Source: Paenibacillus algicola (lineage in GTDB: Bacteria; Bacillota; Bacilli; Paenibacillales; Paenibacillaceae). Taken from it: a DNA stretch of 64,000 nt. The notes beneath the pieces are model-generated. The model made no database searches. It was given only the letters and a program-made list of their open reading frames with translations, and was not told the DNA's origin. Location: assembly GCF_005577435.1 (NCBI RefSeq), contig NZ_CP040396.1, positions 3,606,001 to 3,670,000 on the forward strand, written 5' to 3'. The translations under genes were made by a program, and so were the position numbers. Positions 9,021 to 17,076 of this stretch are shown piece after piece; within the stretch, counting starts at the first letter, position 1, and the number at the start of each line of letters is the position of its first letter.

Positions 9021-9238
9021 CTTCCTGCTCCTTCCAAGCTTGCTTATCTATATAATTGGATTTCAGAAAAATACGTTTGGTACCCTGTGATAAAACATAA
9101 AAAAATAGAGAGCTCTGGATTAGAGCCCGCTGAGATTGACACATGATGACGCAAGTTATCACGTTAATCATAGACAGTTTCAGAACAAAGATCAAGCGGT
9201 AATTTAGCTAGGAAAAACCACCCCAGCTTGCATATGCC

Positions 9239-9337
9239 GGATTATCATTATAGGAAAGCCTGCTTCCATCCCGTGAAAGCGCCTCCCCTGCTCCTTCGGC
9301 TTTCTTTGAGGGGTAAAGAGCATTATAATAATGATGA
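9239..9337 (+). promoter_or_regulatory. Fur-box-like sites and -10 element upstream of ferredoxin-NADP reductase
   Basis: Two sequences resemble the Fur consensus: GGATTATCATTATAG at 9239-9253 (10 of 14) and TTATAATAATGATGA at 9323-9337 (11 of 14). The second overlaps a TATAAT at 9324-9329 that could be the -10 box of the gene at 9379; no good -35 is seen. The 9021-9378 gap holds no gene. AT-rich matches can arise by chance, so iron control is only a suggestion. Confidence 0.35.
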
Positions 9338-9378
9338 ATTGCTGGAATGGTTTATAAAAAAAACGGAGGTGTACCCCC

Positions 9379-10377
9379 ATGACAGATATACCGCAGGAGT
9401 CAATGACCGACCTGCTCATTATTGGAGGAGGCCCGGCAGGCATGTTCGCCGCATTTTATGGCGGCATGCGGCAGGCCTCGGTGAAACTGATCGAGAGCAT
9501 GCCTCAGCTCGGGGGACAGCTGTCTGCATTATATCCCGAGAAGTATATATATGATGTCGCCGGCTTCCCGAAAGTGACCGCTCAGGAGCTGGTTAACAAT
9601 CTATCCAAGCAGATGGATCATTTCGATACCGATATCCGCCTGGATGAGAAGGTCCATACGGTGGAGAAAGCCGCGGAACGCCATTTTATCGTCAAGACGG
9701 ATAAGGGCGAGCATCACGGTAAGTCTGTGATCATTACGGCCGGGGTTGGCGCCTTTGAGCCCCGGCGCCTGGAGCTGCCGAATGCAGCCGCTTTTGAAGA
9801 ACGCAACCTGCACTACTTTGTCAGCGATTTGAGACGCTTTGAGGGCAAGAGAGTGCTGATCAGCGGCGGCGGAGACTCTGCCGTTGACTGGGCCTTGATG
9901 CTGGAGCCTTTGGCTGCGCAGGTTACCCTTGTACACCGCCGGGATAAGTTCCGTGCCCATGAGCATAGCGTAGAGCGGCTTATGAGCTCCAGTGTACAAG
10001 TCATTACCCCTACCGAGATTACCGCGCTTCACGGTGAGGACCAGATTACGAAGGTGACCCTGACTCATATTAAGAGCAAGGAAGAGCAGGATATTGAGGT
10101 CGATGATGTAATTGTCAATTTCGGCTTTGTCTCTTCGCTTGGCCCTATTACAGAGTGGGGTATTGCGATTGACAACAATTCCATTGTAGTCGATTCCCGG
10201 ATGGAAACGAGCGTATCCGGCATTTTCGCCGCCGGGGATATTACCAGTTATCCGGGCAAGGTGAAGCTGATCGCAGTTGGCTTTGGCGAGGCACCGACGG
10301 CTGTAAATAACGCGAAGGTTTATTTTGATCCGGACGCCCGGCTGTCTCCGGGGCACAGCACCAATATGAAGATGTAA
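9379..10377 (+). CDS. Ferredoxin--NADP reductase type 2 (YumC)
   Basis: Thioredoxin-reductase-like FAD enzyme that transfers electrons between NADPH and ferredoxin or flavodoxin. The 332 residues include the FAD-binding motif IIGGGPAG (residues 14-21), the NADP-binding motif ISGGGDSA, and the C-terminal [23 protein letters not shown] segment. The CxxC redox pair of true thioredoxin reductase is absent, which with size and context points to YumC-type FNR. A strong AACGGAGGTG ribosome binding site precedes the ATG. Reduced ferredoxin or flavodoxin would support nearby Fe-S and radical-SAM enzymes. Confidence 0.93.
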   Translation: MTDIPQESMTDLLIIGGGPAGMFAAFYGGMRQASVKLIESMPQLGGQLSALYPEKYIYDVAGFPKVTAQELVNNLSKQMDHFDTDIRLDEKVHTVEKAAERHFIVKTDKGEHHGKSVIITAGVGAFEPRRLELPNAAAFEERNLHYFVSDLRRFEGKRVLISGGGDSAVDWALMLEPLAAQVTLVHRRDKFRAHEHSVERLMSSSVQVITPTEITALHGEDQITKVTLTHIKSKEEQDIEVDDVIVNFGFVSSLGPITEWGIAIDNNSIVVDSRMETSVSGIFAAGDITSYPGKVKLIAVGFGEAPTAVNNAKVYFDPDARLSPGHSTNMKM

Positions 10378-10383
10378 GGACAC

Positions 10384-10439
10384 AAAAAAGGTATCTTTCT
10401 TCTGCAGGCCCAAGGCCAGCGGCATGAAAGATACCTTTT
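10384..10439. terminator. Bidirectional intrinsic terminator between fnr and sda
   Basis: A 13-14-bp stem AAAAGGTATCTTTC / GAAAGATACCTTTT flanked by T runs on both strands serves the two convergent genes. Confidence 0.9.
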
Positions 10440-10508
10440 CTATGAGGCAACAGAATGGAGCTATTGCCATAGGTGCTGCTCTATATATAGTAGTTGACTG
10501 CCGGCGGA

Positions 10509-10652
10509 CTAATGCAGGAGCATGATGGAATCGGTGTTGAGGTTCCGTTTCTGGATCTCCGCCATCAGAAGAGATATGAATTCCCGTTCAAGCTTCAGTT
10601 CTACCGCCATATAGTAGGAATCCAAAAGCATCTCATCCGTTAACATAGCCAT
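10509..10652 (-). CDS. sda: Sporulation inhibitor Sda (histidine kinase checkpoint)
   Basis: Small helical-hairpin protein that binds the sporulation kinase KinA and blocks entry into sporulation while DNA replication is active or perturbed. The 47-residue product MAMLTDEMLLDSYYMAVE... matches the Sda pattern (LSDELLIESYxxAxEx-LxRDFIxLIxxEIKRR in Bacillus). A longer upstream frame exists, but GAGGAAGGGG seven bases before the ATG at 10652 fixes the start. It is preceded by a good promoter and a group of DnaA-box-like sequences, as expected for a gene under replication control. Confidence 0.9.
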   Translation of the reverse strand: MAMLTDEMLLDSYYMAVELKLEREFISLLMAEIQKRNLNTDSIMLLH

Positions 10653-10686
10653 CAGAATACACCCCTTCCTCAATTTTCCTGAATTC

Positions 10687-10715
10687 ATCATATCAGACAT
10701 TGGATGACAGAACAA
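10687..10715 (-). promoter_or_regulatory. Promoter of sda
   Basis: On the minus strand TTGTTC (10715-10710) and TATGAT (10692-10687) are spaced by exactly 17 bases, about 35 bases upstream of the start codon. Confidence 0.65.
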
Positions 10716-10723
10716 CCGTTCGT

Positions 10724-10824
10724 CTATCCACAAGGCATTGTGGAAATCCTGTGCACAAAATGTTGGTAACTATCCCCAACCTGCATGGAACTAAAGTGGA
10801 TTATGGGGATATTATTTATACACA
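10724..10824. promoter_or_regulatory. Cluster of DnaA-box-like sequences upstream of sda
   Basis: Against TTATNCACA: TTATACACA at 10816-10824 is perfect; CTATCCACA at 10724-10732 and TTGTGCACA (minus, 10750-10758) have one mismatch; ATTTCCACA (minus, 10739-10747), CTATCCCCA (10770-10778) and ATATCCCCA (minus, 10804-10812) have two. The group starts just upstream of the sda -35 box. DnaA activation of sda is established in Bacillus subtilis. Confidence 0.6.
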
Positions 10825-10953
10825 GGCTGCGGCCGTCCGTGGGTCTCCAAAAAAAATAATAGATTTATATATTATATCGGCAAGCTAGTATTCTTTTGTT
10901 ATTACCCGAAAGGGGAATCAAGTAAACAAAATTGGAATTTTTTGATGAAATCA

Positions 10954-11616
10954 TCAGTGCGGACGAGTATTTACCTCAAAGATCCAGATGCGTCCTTCGG
11001 TATCAATTCCATAATCAAAGCCCAGCTCTCCTATGCCTGGAAAATGCTTCTCCATCACTTCGGTGCCGATCCGTGTCAATGCTCGAAGATCCTTTCTGAT
11101 CTGCGGCACGTTAGCCTGCGGCAGTGAAAGGGCGATAGCCCGCCTGCCAGGAAGCATCGTTCCGCCTTTGCATAAATTGGTCACGAATAGCCCTCGCCGT
11201 GCCAGGCGCCCTACCATTGCGCGGCATGCCCAGGCGCCTCTGTCTTTTACCACCTTGACCCGGTAGTCCAGCGGCCGGCCCTGAATAGTGGCTAGCTCAA
11301 TGCCCTGCTGGATCAAATAGGCTCTCCTGAACCGGAGTCTGGAGAGGAGCCGAAGCAGCTGGGGGAAGGCGCTGACATGGCGGCTTACTCTCTGATGCCT
11401 GACGCTGTAGCCCTTTTCGTTAGACTGGATCAGGATCACCCCGTTCCCGCCTGTACCGACGACCGGCTTGATTACCACCTTCCCATGCTTTAGCAGCATG
11501 GAGTTGAGTGCCTCCGGGGATAATGACTTCGTTTCCGGGATATATGGAATTAACCGCGGATCGCTCCGCAACGCTTCAGTCTTTAACCACTTGCTGGCCA
11601 ATTGTCTGGCTGCCAT
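10954..11616 (-). CDS. YheC/YheD-family ATP-grasp protein
   Basis: A 220-residue protein with an ATP-grasp-like core: the Gly-rich segment VIKPVVGTGGNGVI near residues 47-60 and the C-terminal FDYGIDTEGRIWIFEVNTRPH, whose D and E-x-N residues correspond to the metal/ATP site. It fits the YheC/YheD family associated with the Bacillus spore coat. It is shorter than classical YheC/YheD (about 360 or more residues) and lacks their N-terminal domain, a compact form. Substrate unknown. It is separated from sda by about 300 bases that carry the DnaA-like sites. Confidence 0.75.
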   Translation of the reverse strand: MAARQLASKWLKTEALRSDPRLIPYIPETKSLSPEALNSMLLKHGKVVIKPVVGTGGNGVILIQSNEKGYSVRHQRVSRHVSAFPQLLRLLSRLRFRRAYLIQQGIELATIQGRPLDYRVKVVKDRGAWACRAMVGRLARRGLFVTNLCKGGTMLPGRRAIALSLPQANVPQIRKDLRALTRIGTEVMEKHFPGIGELGFDYGIDTEGRIWIFEVNTRPH

Positions 11617-11844
11617 GCCCCGATACCTCCTCTGAAGTAGACTGACTTGCTCTACGCTAGAAAGCTGATGCTATATTTTACTCAGCCCCGCCCTCATCTT
11701 CTTGGATGATTGTCCCGCTATCCCTAATTAATCACCACAGCGGATCAGGCTGTCTCTTTCCAAACCCTGCAATCTGTCGTATAGTATTATGGAAGCTTTG
11801 CGCGGAGCATCATGCTGGATTTTTAGTAAGGGGAGGCATTTACA

Positions 11845-12054
11845 TTGGAGGCTTTTTTCACTGTTCTATACTGGATTGCCATGATTGGCATGTCATTATC
11901 TCTGGCCGCCATTACCGTATTCATTTTTGCCATCGGCTTTAAATTTCTGAAGGACAAGCGCAGAGGCCTCGGAGCGGGCTGCATCGCTTTTTCATTAGTA
12001 GCTGCATCCATGGTGATCTTTATGCTGAATGAGAAATTCTTCTTCGCTTCATAA
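11845..12054 (+). CDS. Small two-helix membrane protein
   Basis: A 69-residue protein with two strongly hydrophobic segments (about residues 3-32 and 42-60) joined by a basic KFLKDKRRG loop. The start is TTG at 11845, supported by GGGGAGG eight bases upstream; there is no nearby ATG. I do not recognise the family. A perfect terminator directly downstream supports it as a separate transcription unit. Confidence 0.7.
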   Translation: MEAFFTVLYWIAMIGMSLSLAAITVFIFAIGFKFLKDKRRGLGAGCIAFSLVAASMVIFMLNEKFFFAS

Positions 12055-12062
12055 GAAAGAAT

Positions 12063-12120
12063 ACGACCCCCGTGGGATTATGCTTCAAGGCTGAAGCGCA
12101 ATCCTTCGGGGGTCGTTTTC
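12063..12120 (+). terminator. Intrinsic terminator after the small membrane protein
   Basis: Stem ACGACCCCCG / CGGGGGTCGT with partial inner pairing, followed by TTTTC. Confidence 0.8.
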
Positions 12121-12387
12121 ATTTACTGCGTCCTGCGTTGAAAAAGTATCTATTGAAGAATTATTGCTTGCTCAAAGGTAAGAGGTGCGGAAAGTTCTTT
12201 CCAGTAGTAACACTCTTCGTACGCTTCTTTAACGACAGAAAAACGACCTCCATAACGGTTATTTTACCGTCATAAAGGCCGTAATCCACAATCCCTAAAC
12301 GTTAAATTTAGGGTTGTTATTATACCAAATCGCCATTGAGGACTGCGTTTTTACAGGTACAATCCGCACTTCCCCGGAAAGCGCGTC
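12121..12387. other. AT-rich non-coding stretch with one short hairpin
   Basis: No gene is seen. A CCCTAAA / TTTAGGG hairpin at about 12294-12314 is followed by TTGTTATT on the plus strand, which is too weak to call a terminator. Confidence 0.5.
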
Positions 12388-12747
12388 CTAGCAAGGCTCC
12401 TCGCTCGGCTTGCCCGCATCGGTTGCTGTACGGAAGGAGCTGCCGCAGCCGCAGGTCACGGTGGCATTCGGGTTATGAATGGTGAAGCCGCCGGTCATTC
12501 CCGACTCTTCAAAATCAATTTCCAGGCCGTTCAGATACTTCACGCTTTCCTTATCGACCACCACTTTAAGGTCCTGCACATCCATATATACATCACTTTC
12601 CGTCTCGTCGTCGTCAAAGCCCATGGCATAGGAGAATCCGCTGCAGCCACCGGAAGTCACGCCCAGACGAAGGAACATATTCGGTAATTCCTGCTCAGAC
12701 AGCATCTCTTTCAGTCGCTCTGCTGCTGATTCGCTGATTGTAATCAT
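12388..12747 (-). CDS. A-type iron-sulfur carrier (HesB/IscA family, YutM/ErpA-like)
   Basis: Carrier that receives Fe-S clusters from the SUF scaffold and hands them to target enzymes. The 119 residues show the HesB/IscA pattern MITISESAAERLKEML and the three conserved cluster-ligand cysteines: Cys35 in GGCSG and Cys99/Cys101 in TCGCGSSF. An acidic C-terminal tail adds a further Cys at the end. It is single-gene, in a neighbourhood with a NifU-type carrier (15.8 kb) and the radical-SAM enzyme MqnE, which are plausible functional neighbours. Confidence 0.93.
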   Translation of the reverse strand: MITISESAAERLKEMLSEQELPNMFLRLGVTSGGCSGFSYAMGFDDDETESDVYMDVQDLKVVVDKESVKYLNGLEIDFEESGMTGGFTIHNPNATVTCGCGSSFRTATDAGKPSEEPC

Positions 12748-12910
12748 AGGTATCCCTCCTTATCGCGTTTCATGTCTTAGTATACTCCAGATTACGACAT
12801 CCCTCAAGCCAGGGTCTCCCTGTCTACACGGCATCTCTAATGACTTTAAACAAGGATCATGCTTCCCTTCGGGCAAGCCAGCTTCTTCATCGTTTTCCTC
12901 TTGGTTTGTA

Positions 12911-12939
12911 TTGCTCCATGCAGAGGTCGGGTTTATAAT
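12911..12939 (+). promoter_or_regulatory. Possible promoter of mqnE
   Basis: TTGCTC (12911-12916) and TATAAT (12934-12939) with 17-base spacing give a transcript with a leader of roughly 240 bases. The leader holds a 7-bp stem ACAGATC / GATCTGT (13127-13163) just before the ribosome binding site. The -35 matches only three of six bases. No other gene is supported in 12748-13183. Confidence 0.4.
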
Positions 12940-13183
12940 AGGGAGGAAACTTGAGAGGTCGAAGGCTGGATTACATGCCGTTATGCTCCCCAGTTTGCCC
13001 TGAGCCCATGGGCTGCGGCTGGTCTATAGTTGTATATTTTTTCACATATTATTGTAAATATAACGACTGCCTCCCATTGGTTGATGTACTTAGACAGCAG
13101 CGCGCCCGTGACGCGCACCAAGATACACAGATCTCCATCATGAAGGCATGCTTCGGGATCTGTCATAAGGAGGAAGGTATAGA

Positions 13184-14290
13184 ATGTCTACCCTGATAAG
13201 TCCGGCCATGGACAAAAGAATGGCTGAGATCGTAGAAAAAGTTCAAAACGGAATCCGTCTCGATGTGGAAGACGGTGTATATTTATACCAAACGGATGAC
13301 CTTTTAACCCTGGGACAGCTGGCTAACGAAGCCAATCTGCGTAAAAACGGGAAAAAGGTTTATTTTATTGAGAACATGAGCCTGTATTTTACCAATGTGT
13401 GTGAATCTCACTGCGCCTTCTGCAATTTCCGAAAAGATCAGGGCGAGGAAGGCTCGTACACCCTCTCTGGTCCGGAGATGATTGAGTACGTCGAGCAGCA
13501 TTTTCATCCGGGAATCCGGGAATTTCATATCGTTGGCGGGCATAATAACCATGTTCCGTTTCAATACTATGTCGATTCCTTGAAAGCCCTCCATGAGCGT
13601 TTTCCAGAGGTTACCTTGAAGGCGTATACGGCTGCAGAGATTGAGTTCTTCACGCGAATCAGCGGACTTAGCATTGCAGAGGTGCTTCAAGAGCTCCAGA
13701 AAGCTGGGCTGAAGTCATTGACCGGCGGCGGCGCTGAGATTTTGTCCGATCAATACCGTCAAAAAATGAAAGTAGATAAAGCGAATGTCGATCAGTACCT
13801 GGAGGTGCACCGGACTGCGCATCAGCTTGGGATCCGTACGCACACGACGATGCTGTATGGATCGATCGAAAGTCATGAGGACCGGATTCGCCATATGATA
13901 CAAATTCGCGAGCTGCAGGACGAAACGAACGGCTTCATGGTGTTCATTCCGCTCTCTATGCAGCCGAAGAATAAGAATGCGGGCATTATGCGCCGCAACT
14001 CCGCTTATGAGGATCTGAAGACCATCGCGATCAGCCGCCTGATGCTGGACAACATCGATCATATCAAGGCGTACTTCATTAATATCGGTGCCCAGCTGAC
14101 CCAGGTGGCGCTGAGCTTCGGAGCCTCCGATGTGCATGGTACGATCCTGAAGGAGCGCATCAGCCACGCAGCCGGTGCCCTGACCCCGGAAGGCTTGACC
14201 CGCAAAGAGCTGGTCTGGCTGATCAAGGGTGCAGGCCGCATCCCGGTGGAGCGCGATACGTTTTACAATGAGATCATGGTTTACGAATAA
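13184..14290 (+). CDS. mqnE: Aminofutalosine synthase MqnE (radical SAM)
   Basis: Second step of the futalosine route to menaquinone: it joins 3-[(1-carboxyvinyl)oxy]benzoate with an S-adenosylmethionine-derived adenosyl radical to give aminofutalosine. The 368-residue protein has the radical-SAM cluster motif CxxxCxxC at Cys73, Cys77 and Cys80 (CESHCAFC), followed by the family-typical IVGGHNNHVPFQYY and LTGGGAEIL segments. AAGGAGG precedes the ATG. It lies 110 bases before an NDH-2-like flavoprotein gene. The organism therefore probably makes menaquinone by the futalosine pathway, with the other mqn genes elsewhere. The CofH/MqnC paralogues are the main alternatives. Confidence 0.92.
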   Translation: MSTLISPAMDKRMAEIVEKVQNGIRLDVEDGVYLYQTDDLLTLGQLANEANLRKNGKKVYFIENMSLYFTNVCESHCAFCNFRKDQGEEGSYTLSGPEMIEYVEQHFHPGIREFHIVGGHNNHVPFQYYVDSLKALHERFPEVTLKAYTAAEIEFFTRISGLSIAEVLQELQKAGLKSLTGGGAEILSDQYRQKMKVDKANVDQYLEVHRTAHQLGIRTHTTMLYGSIESHEDRIRHMIQIRELQDETNGFMVFIPLSMQPKNKNAGIMRRNSAYEDLKTIAISRLMLDNIDHIKAYFINIGAQLTQVALSFGASDVHGTILKERISHAAGALTPEGLTRKELVWLIKGAGRIPVERDTFYNEIMVYE

Positions 14291-14401
14291 GCCGTTTATC
14301 GCTGCTTCATGCGGTTAAGAAGAAGTATAAGGACACCCCGGCCAAGGCACAGGCACCAGGATGATGACTGCAAGCTCTGGCCGGCAGAAAGGAAGACATA
14401 T

Positions 14402-15460
14402 ATGAAAAAGCTCGTCATACTCGGCGGAGGCTACGGCGGTCTTGCCTTGATTCAGGAATTATTCAGCAGCTATCTTCCTCATGACCTGGAGGTTGTGCTC
14501 ATTGACCGCATGCCTTATCAGGGACTAAAAACGGAATATTACGCACTGGCGGCAGGTACCGTTGCAGATACCGAGCTCCGCGTCCAGTTCCCTGAATACG
14601 ATAAGCTCACGATTCATTACGGAGAGGTTACCTCCATTGATCTGGAGCACAAACGCATTCACCTTCACCAGGAGGACCCGATGGAGTATGATCAGCTCGC
14701 CATTGCGCTGGGCTGTACAGATCAATACCACGGTGTGCCGGGTGCAGCAGAATATACGTGCAGTCTCCAGTCCTTCTCGGGGGCGAGAGAGTCTTATCTT
14801 CGCTTGAACAACCTGAAGCCCTATAGCCAAGTGCATATTGTGGGCGGCGGACTGAGTGGAATCGAGGTTGCTGCGGATCTGAGAGAGAGCCGGCCTGATC
14901 TGAACATCGCCATTCTGGACCGGGGTGCCCGGGTGCTTTCTTCTTTCCCGAATCGCCTGTCGGCCTACATTCAGCGTTGGTTTGCCGAGAACGACGTGAA
15001 CATTCTGTCCGGAGTATCGGTCTCACGCGTTGAACCGAACATGGTATATAACATTGAGCAGCCGATTGCCACAGACATTACGGTATGGACCGCGGGCATC
15101 CAACCGGTCGAGGTCGTGCAGAAGCTGGCATTGCCGAAGGATCGAAGCGGGCGTGTTATGCTGAATGAATGGTACCAGGTACCTTCACACCCTGAGGTTT
15201 ATGTCATTGGGGACTGTGCCAGCCTTCCGTTCGTGCCAAGTGCTCAGGCCGCTGGCGCCCAGGCGGAACAGATCGGCCATGTTTTGAAAGCGCTGTGGAA
15301 TGAAGAGAAGCCCAAGGTTCATCCTTTGAAGCTGAAGGGCACCCTCGGCTCTCTGGGCAAGCGTGCAGGCTTTGGCCTGATGGGCAAGACCTCCGTCATC
15401 GGACGAGTTCCCCGCCTGCTAAAGAGCGGCGTGCTGTGGAAGTCCAAGCGTCATTTCTAA
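14402..15460 (+). CDS. yutJ: NDH-2-family FAD oxidoreductase (YutJ type)
   Basis: A 352-residue flavoprotein starting MKKLVILGGGYGG, the FAD-binding fold, with a second nucleotide fold (IVGGGLSGIEVA) and the FAD-closing VYVIGDCASLPF motif. The sequence follows Bacillus YutJ closely as I recall it, including LKTEYYALAAGT, a family thought to be NADH dehydrogenase-like but of unproven activity. The start at 14402 follows GAAAGGAAG; an upstream in-frame extension lacks a ribosome binding site. It sits behind mqnE on the same strand, so quinone synthesis and quinone reduction may be linked. Confidence 0.87.
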   Translation: MKKLVILGGGYGGLALIQELFSSYLPHDLEVVLIDRMPYQGLKTEYYALAAGTVADTELRVQFPEYDKLTIHYGEVTSIDLEHKRIHLHQEDPMEYDQLAIALGCTDQYHGVPGAAEYTCSLQSFSGARESYLRLNNLKPYSQVHIVGGGLSGIEVAADLRESRPDLNIAILDRGARVLSSFPNRLSAYIQRWFAENDVNILSGVSVSRVEPNMVYNIEQPIATDITVWTAGIQPVEVVQKLALPKDRSGRVMLNEWYQVPSHPEVYVIGDCASLPFVPSAQAAGAQAEQIGHVLKALWNEEKPKVHPLKLKGTLGSLGKRAGFGLMGKTSVIGRVPRLLKSGVLWKSKRHF

Positions 15461-15517
15461 TTCGGCTCTTTCGCAGCTGAATGCGCCGCCAAGCCAAGGA
15501 ACAGGGAGCTCTTCCTG

Positions 15518-15754
15518 TTATTTCGTTTCCAGCTCCCGCAGCCGTTTCAGGACAGCAGCATACAGCTCTTTCGCGGTTGGCGCTTCTACTTCCTCGTTGT
15601 TGACAAGCGCAAACGGTGTTTGGTCACATTGGCCGCAGCTCGTCAGGCATCCGTATTCAATGACGCTGCACAGTCCCTGCTCTTCTAGCGGACGCAACGC
15701 TCGATCCGTTCCATAACTGGTGTTGCCGGCACAAAATTCAACAATTCTTTTCAT
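15518..15754 (-). CDS. YuzB/DUF1450-family small Cys protein
   Basis: A 78-residue protein with cysteines in IVEFCAGN and YGCLTSCGQC, the pattern of YuzB/DUF1450 proteins, which look like small thioredoxin-like ferredoxins. Function unknown; metal or Fe-S binding is possible. The ATG at 15754 follows AGGCAGG by about nine bases; a TTG nine bases upstream overlaps that site. It faces yutJ convergently and is divergent from the NifU-like gene, all within a redox-rich cluster. Confidence 0.8.
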   Translation of the reverse strand: MKRIVEFCAGNTSYGTDRALRPLEEQGLCSVIEYGCLTSCGQCDQTPFALVNNEEVEAPTAKELYAAVLKRLRELETK

Positions 15755-15835
15755 TTGTAACAACCTGCCTTCAGATTGGCATTTTAATTTTCATCTATTT
15801 GTACTATAATATATGGAGGAAAGGAGTTGATCAAG

Positions 15836-16081
15836 ATGAGCGAGAACACACAAACCACCGTTTACGATGAAGTGGCAGAAGTGCTCGATAAGCTTCGTCC
15901 GTTCCTGCAGCGTGATGGCGGTGACGTTGAGCTGGTCGACGTTGAAGACGGTATCGTTAAGCTGAAGCTGGTAGGTGCCTGCGGTAGCTGCCCAAGCTCC
16001 ACGATTACACTGAAAGCCGGTATTGAGCGTGCACTGGTTGAAGAAGTGGAAGGCATTGAGGAAGTTGTTCAGGTATTCTGA
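15836..16081 (+). CDS. NifU-domain iron-sulfur carrier (YutI type)
   Basis: An 81-residue protein consisting of one NifU C-terminal (Nfu) domain: [26 protein letters not shown], then the cluster-binding CGSC at about residues 44-47 in the conserved [11 protein letters not shown] motif. Such proteins assemble or carry 4Fe-4S clusters. The ATG at 15836 is preceded by AAGGAG nine bases upstream and a TATAAT at 15805-15810. A terminator follows. With the A-type carrier at 12.4 kb it supplies part of the Fe-S delivery machinery. Confidence 0.94.
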   Translation: MSENTQTTVYDEVAEVLDKLRPFLQRDGGDVELVDVEDGIVKLKLVGACGSCPSSTITLKAGIERALVEEVEGIEEVVQVF

Positions 16082-16097
16082 TCCATATAAGCTGAAG

Positions 16098-16130
16098 AGC
16101 CTTGGTCCATAACGGATCAAGGCTTTTTTT
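16098..16130 (+). terminator. Intrinsic terminator after the NifU-like gene
   Basis: Imperfect stem AGCCTTGgTCC / GGAtCAAGGCT followed by seven T. Confidence 0.9.
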
Positions 16131-16145
16131 ATTCTCATGTATGGA

Positions 16146-16922
16146 TCAGGGCTGTGAAGCAATCTTGGGTCGAATGGGGTCCAGACCGCCGGAAATGTCC
16201 ATAATGTTGCCGGTAATGAAATCGGAATGATCCATGCACAGAAACTCAATCACCCGTGCGATATCCTCTCCGCTGCCAGAGCGTCCGCGCGGGGTATCAC
16301 TGTCGCTAATGCCAGCCACCTCAGCGATACTCTTCTCTTTGTTCGCTCCGCGAATATCTCCAGGACAGATCATATTGACGGTAATCCCGTAAGGAGCCTC
16401 TTCAACCGCCAGCGTTTTCGTAAATGAAACCAGTCCGACCTTCGCTGCTGCATATACAGATCTGTGTGGCCAGGAACGGGCTTCTCCGGCATGACCAAAC
16501 CCGAAATGAATGATCCGTCCCCACTTCTTCTCCCGCATAGAGGGCAGTACCATATGATCCAGGAGCATCACTCCCGTCAGATTGCCGTTCACCAGATGAA
16601 TAATTTCCTCGGACGTATATTGCGAGAACAATCTCCGCTCGCGGATAAATGGTCCCGCATTGTTCACCAGAATATCCACCGTACCCAGGTGCTGCTCAGT
16701 TTCCTCAGCCAGATGCTCCAGATCCTCCTGCTTTGCGACATCGGCCCGGACTGCAATGGCTCTGACACCGAGAGCTTCGATCTCGCTCTTCAGGGCGTAA
16801 GCTTGTTCTTGACTATTCACATAATTGATAGCAATATGGCATCCCTGACGGGCGAGGGATAATGCTGTCATTTTTCCCAAACCGGTTGCACTGCCCGTAA
16901 CCAGCGCTACTTTTCCCTTCAA
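16146..16922 (-). CDS. Short-chain dehydrogenase/reductase with atypical active site
   Basis: A 258-residue SDR. The cofactor motif TGSATGLG (residues 9-16), NNAG (87-90) and the catalytic YxxxK pair Tyr157/Lys161 are present. The position expected to hold the catalytic serine reads Phe or His (GRIIHFGFGHAG), so the classical Ser-Tyr-Lys triad is not visible. It may resemble Bacillus YtkK, but I am not certain. It has its own promoter and is not clearly tied to the PKS operon downstream. Substrate unknown. Confidence 0.8.
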   Translation of the reverse strand: MKGKVALVTGSATGLGKMTALSLARQGCHIAINYVNSQEQAYALKSEIEALGVRAIAVRADVAKQEDLEHLAEETEQHLGTVDILVNNAGPFIRERRLFSQYTSEEIIHLVNGNLTGVMLLDHMVLPSMREKKWGRIIHFGFGHAGEARSWPHRSVYAAAKVGLVSFTKTLAVEEAPYGITVNMICPGDIRGANKEKSIAEVAGISDSDTPRGRSGSGEDIARVIEFLCMDHSDFITGNIMDISGGLDPIRPKIASQP

Positions 16923-16961
16923 AGGTCCTTCCTCCTCCGGCTTAGTCTCTTCTTCATTCTC

Positions 16962-16990
16962 AGTATAAAAGATTTCCTTGGAACGCTCAA
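16962..16990 (-). promoter_or_regulatory. Promoter of the SDR gene
   Basis: Minus strand TTGAGC (16990-16985) and TATACT (16967-16962) with 17-base spacing, about 40 bases before the ATG. Confidence 0.6.
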
Positions 16991-17009
16991 CAAACGCTCC
17001 ATAAAGTCA

Positions 17010-17059
17010 ATAAAGGCATGACTGCCGGCTTGCTGCTCCCGGCCAGTTCATGCCTTTAT
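17010..17059 (-). terminator. Long hairpin at the end of the PKS operon
   Basis: A perfect 12-bp stem ATAAAGGCATGA / TCATGCCTTTAT with further inner pairing (CCGG) lies directly downstream of the last operon gene. The following T run is poor, so termination may be inefficient. Confidence 0.55.
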
Positions 17060-17076
17060 GATTGATGAGATCCCTG

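Noticed and set aside
12951..13196. 81-aa Cys-rich frame just upstream of and overlapping mqnE, with GGGAGG before a TTG
   Set aside because: The predicted transcription start lies at the Shine-Dalgarno-like sequence itself, so it would hardly be in the message, and the composition does not look like a protein family. More likely an untranslated leader.
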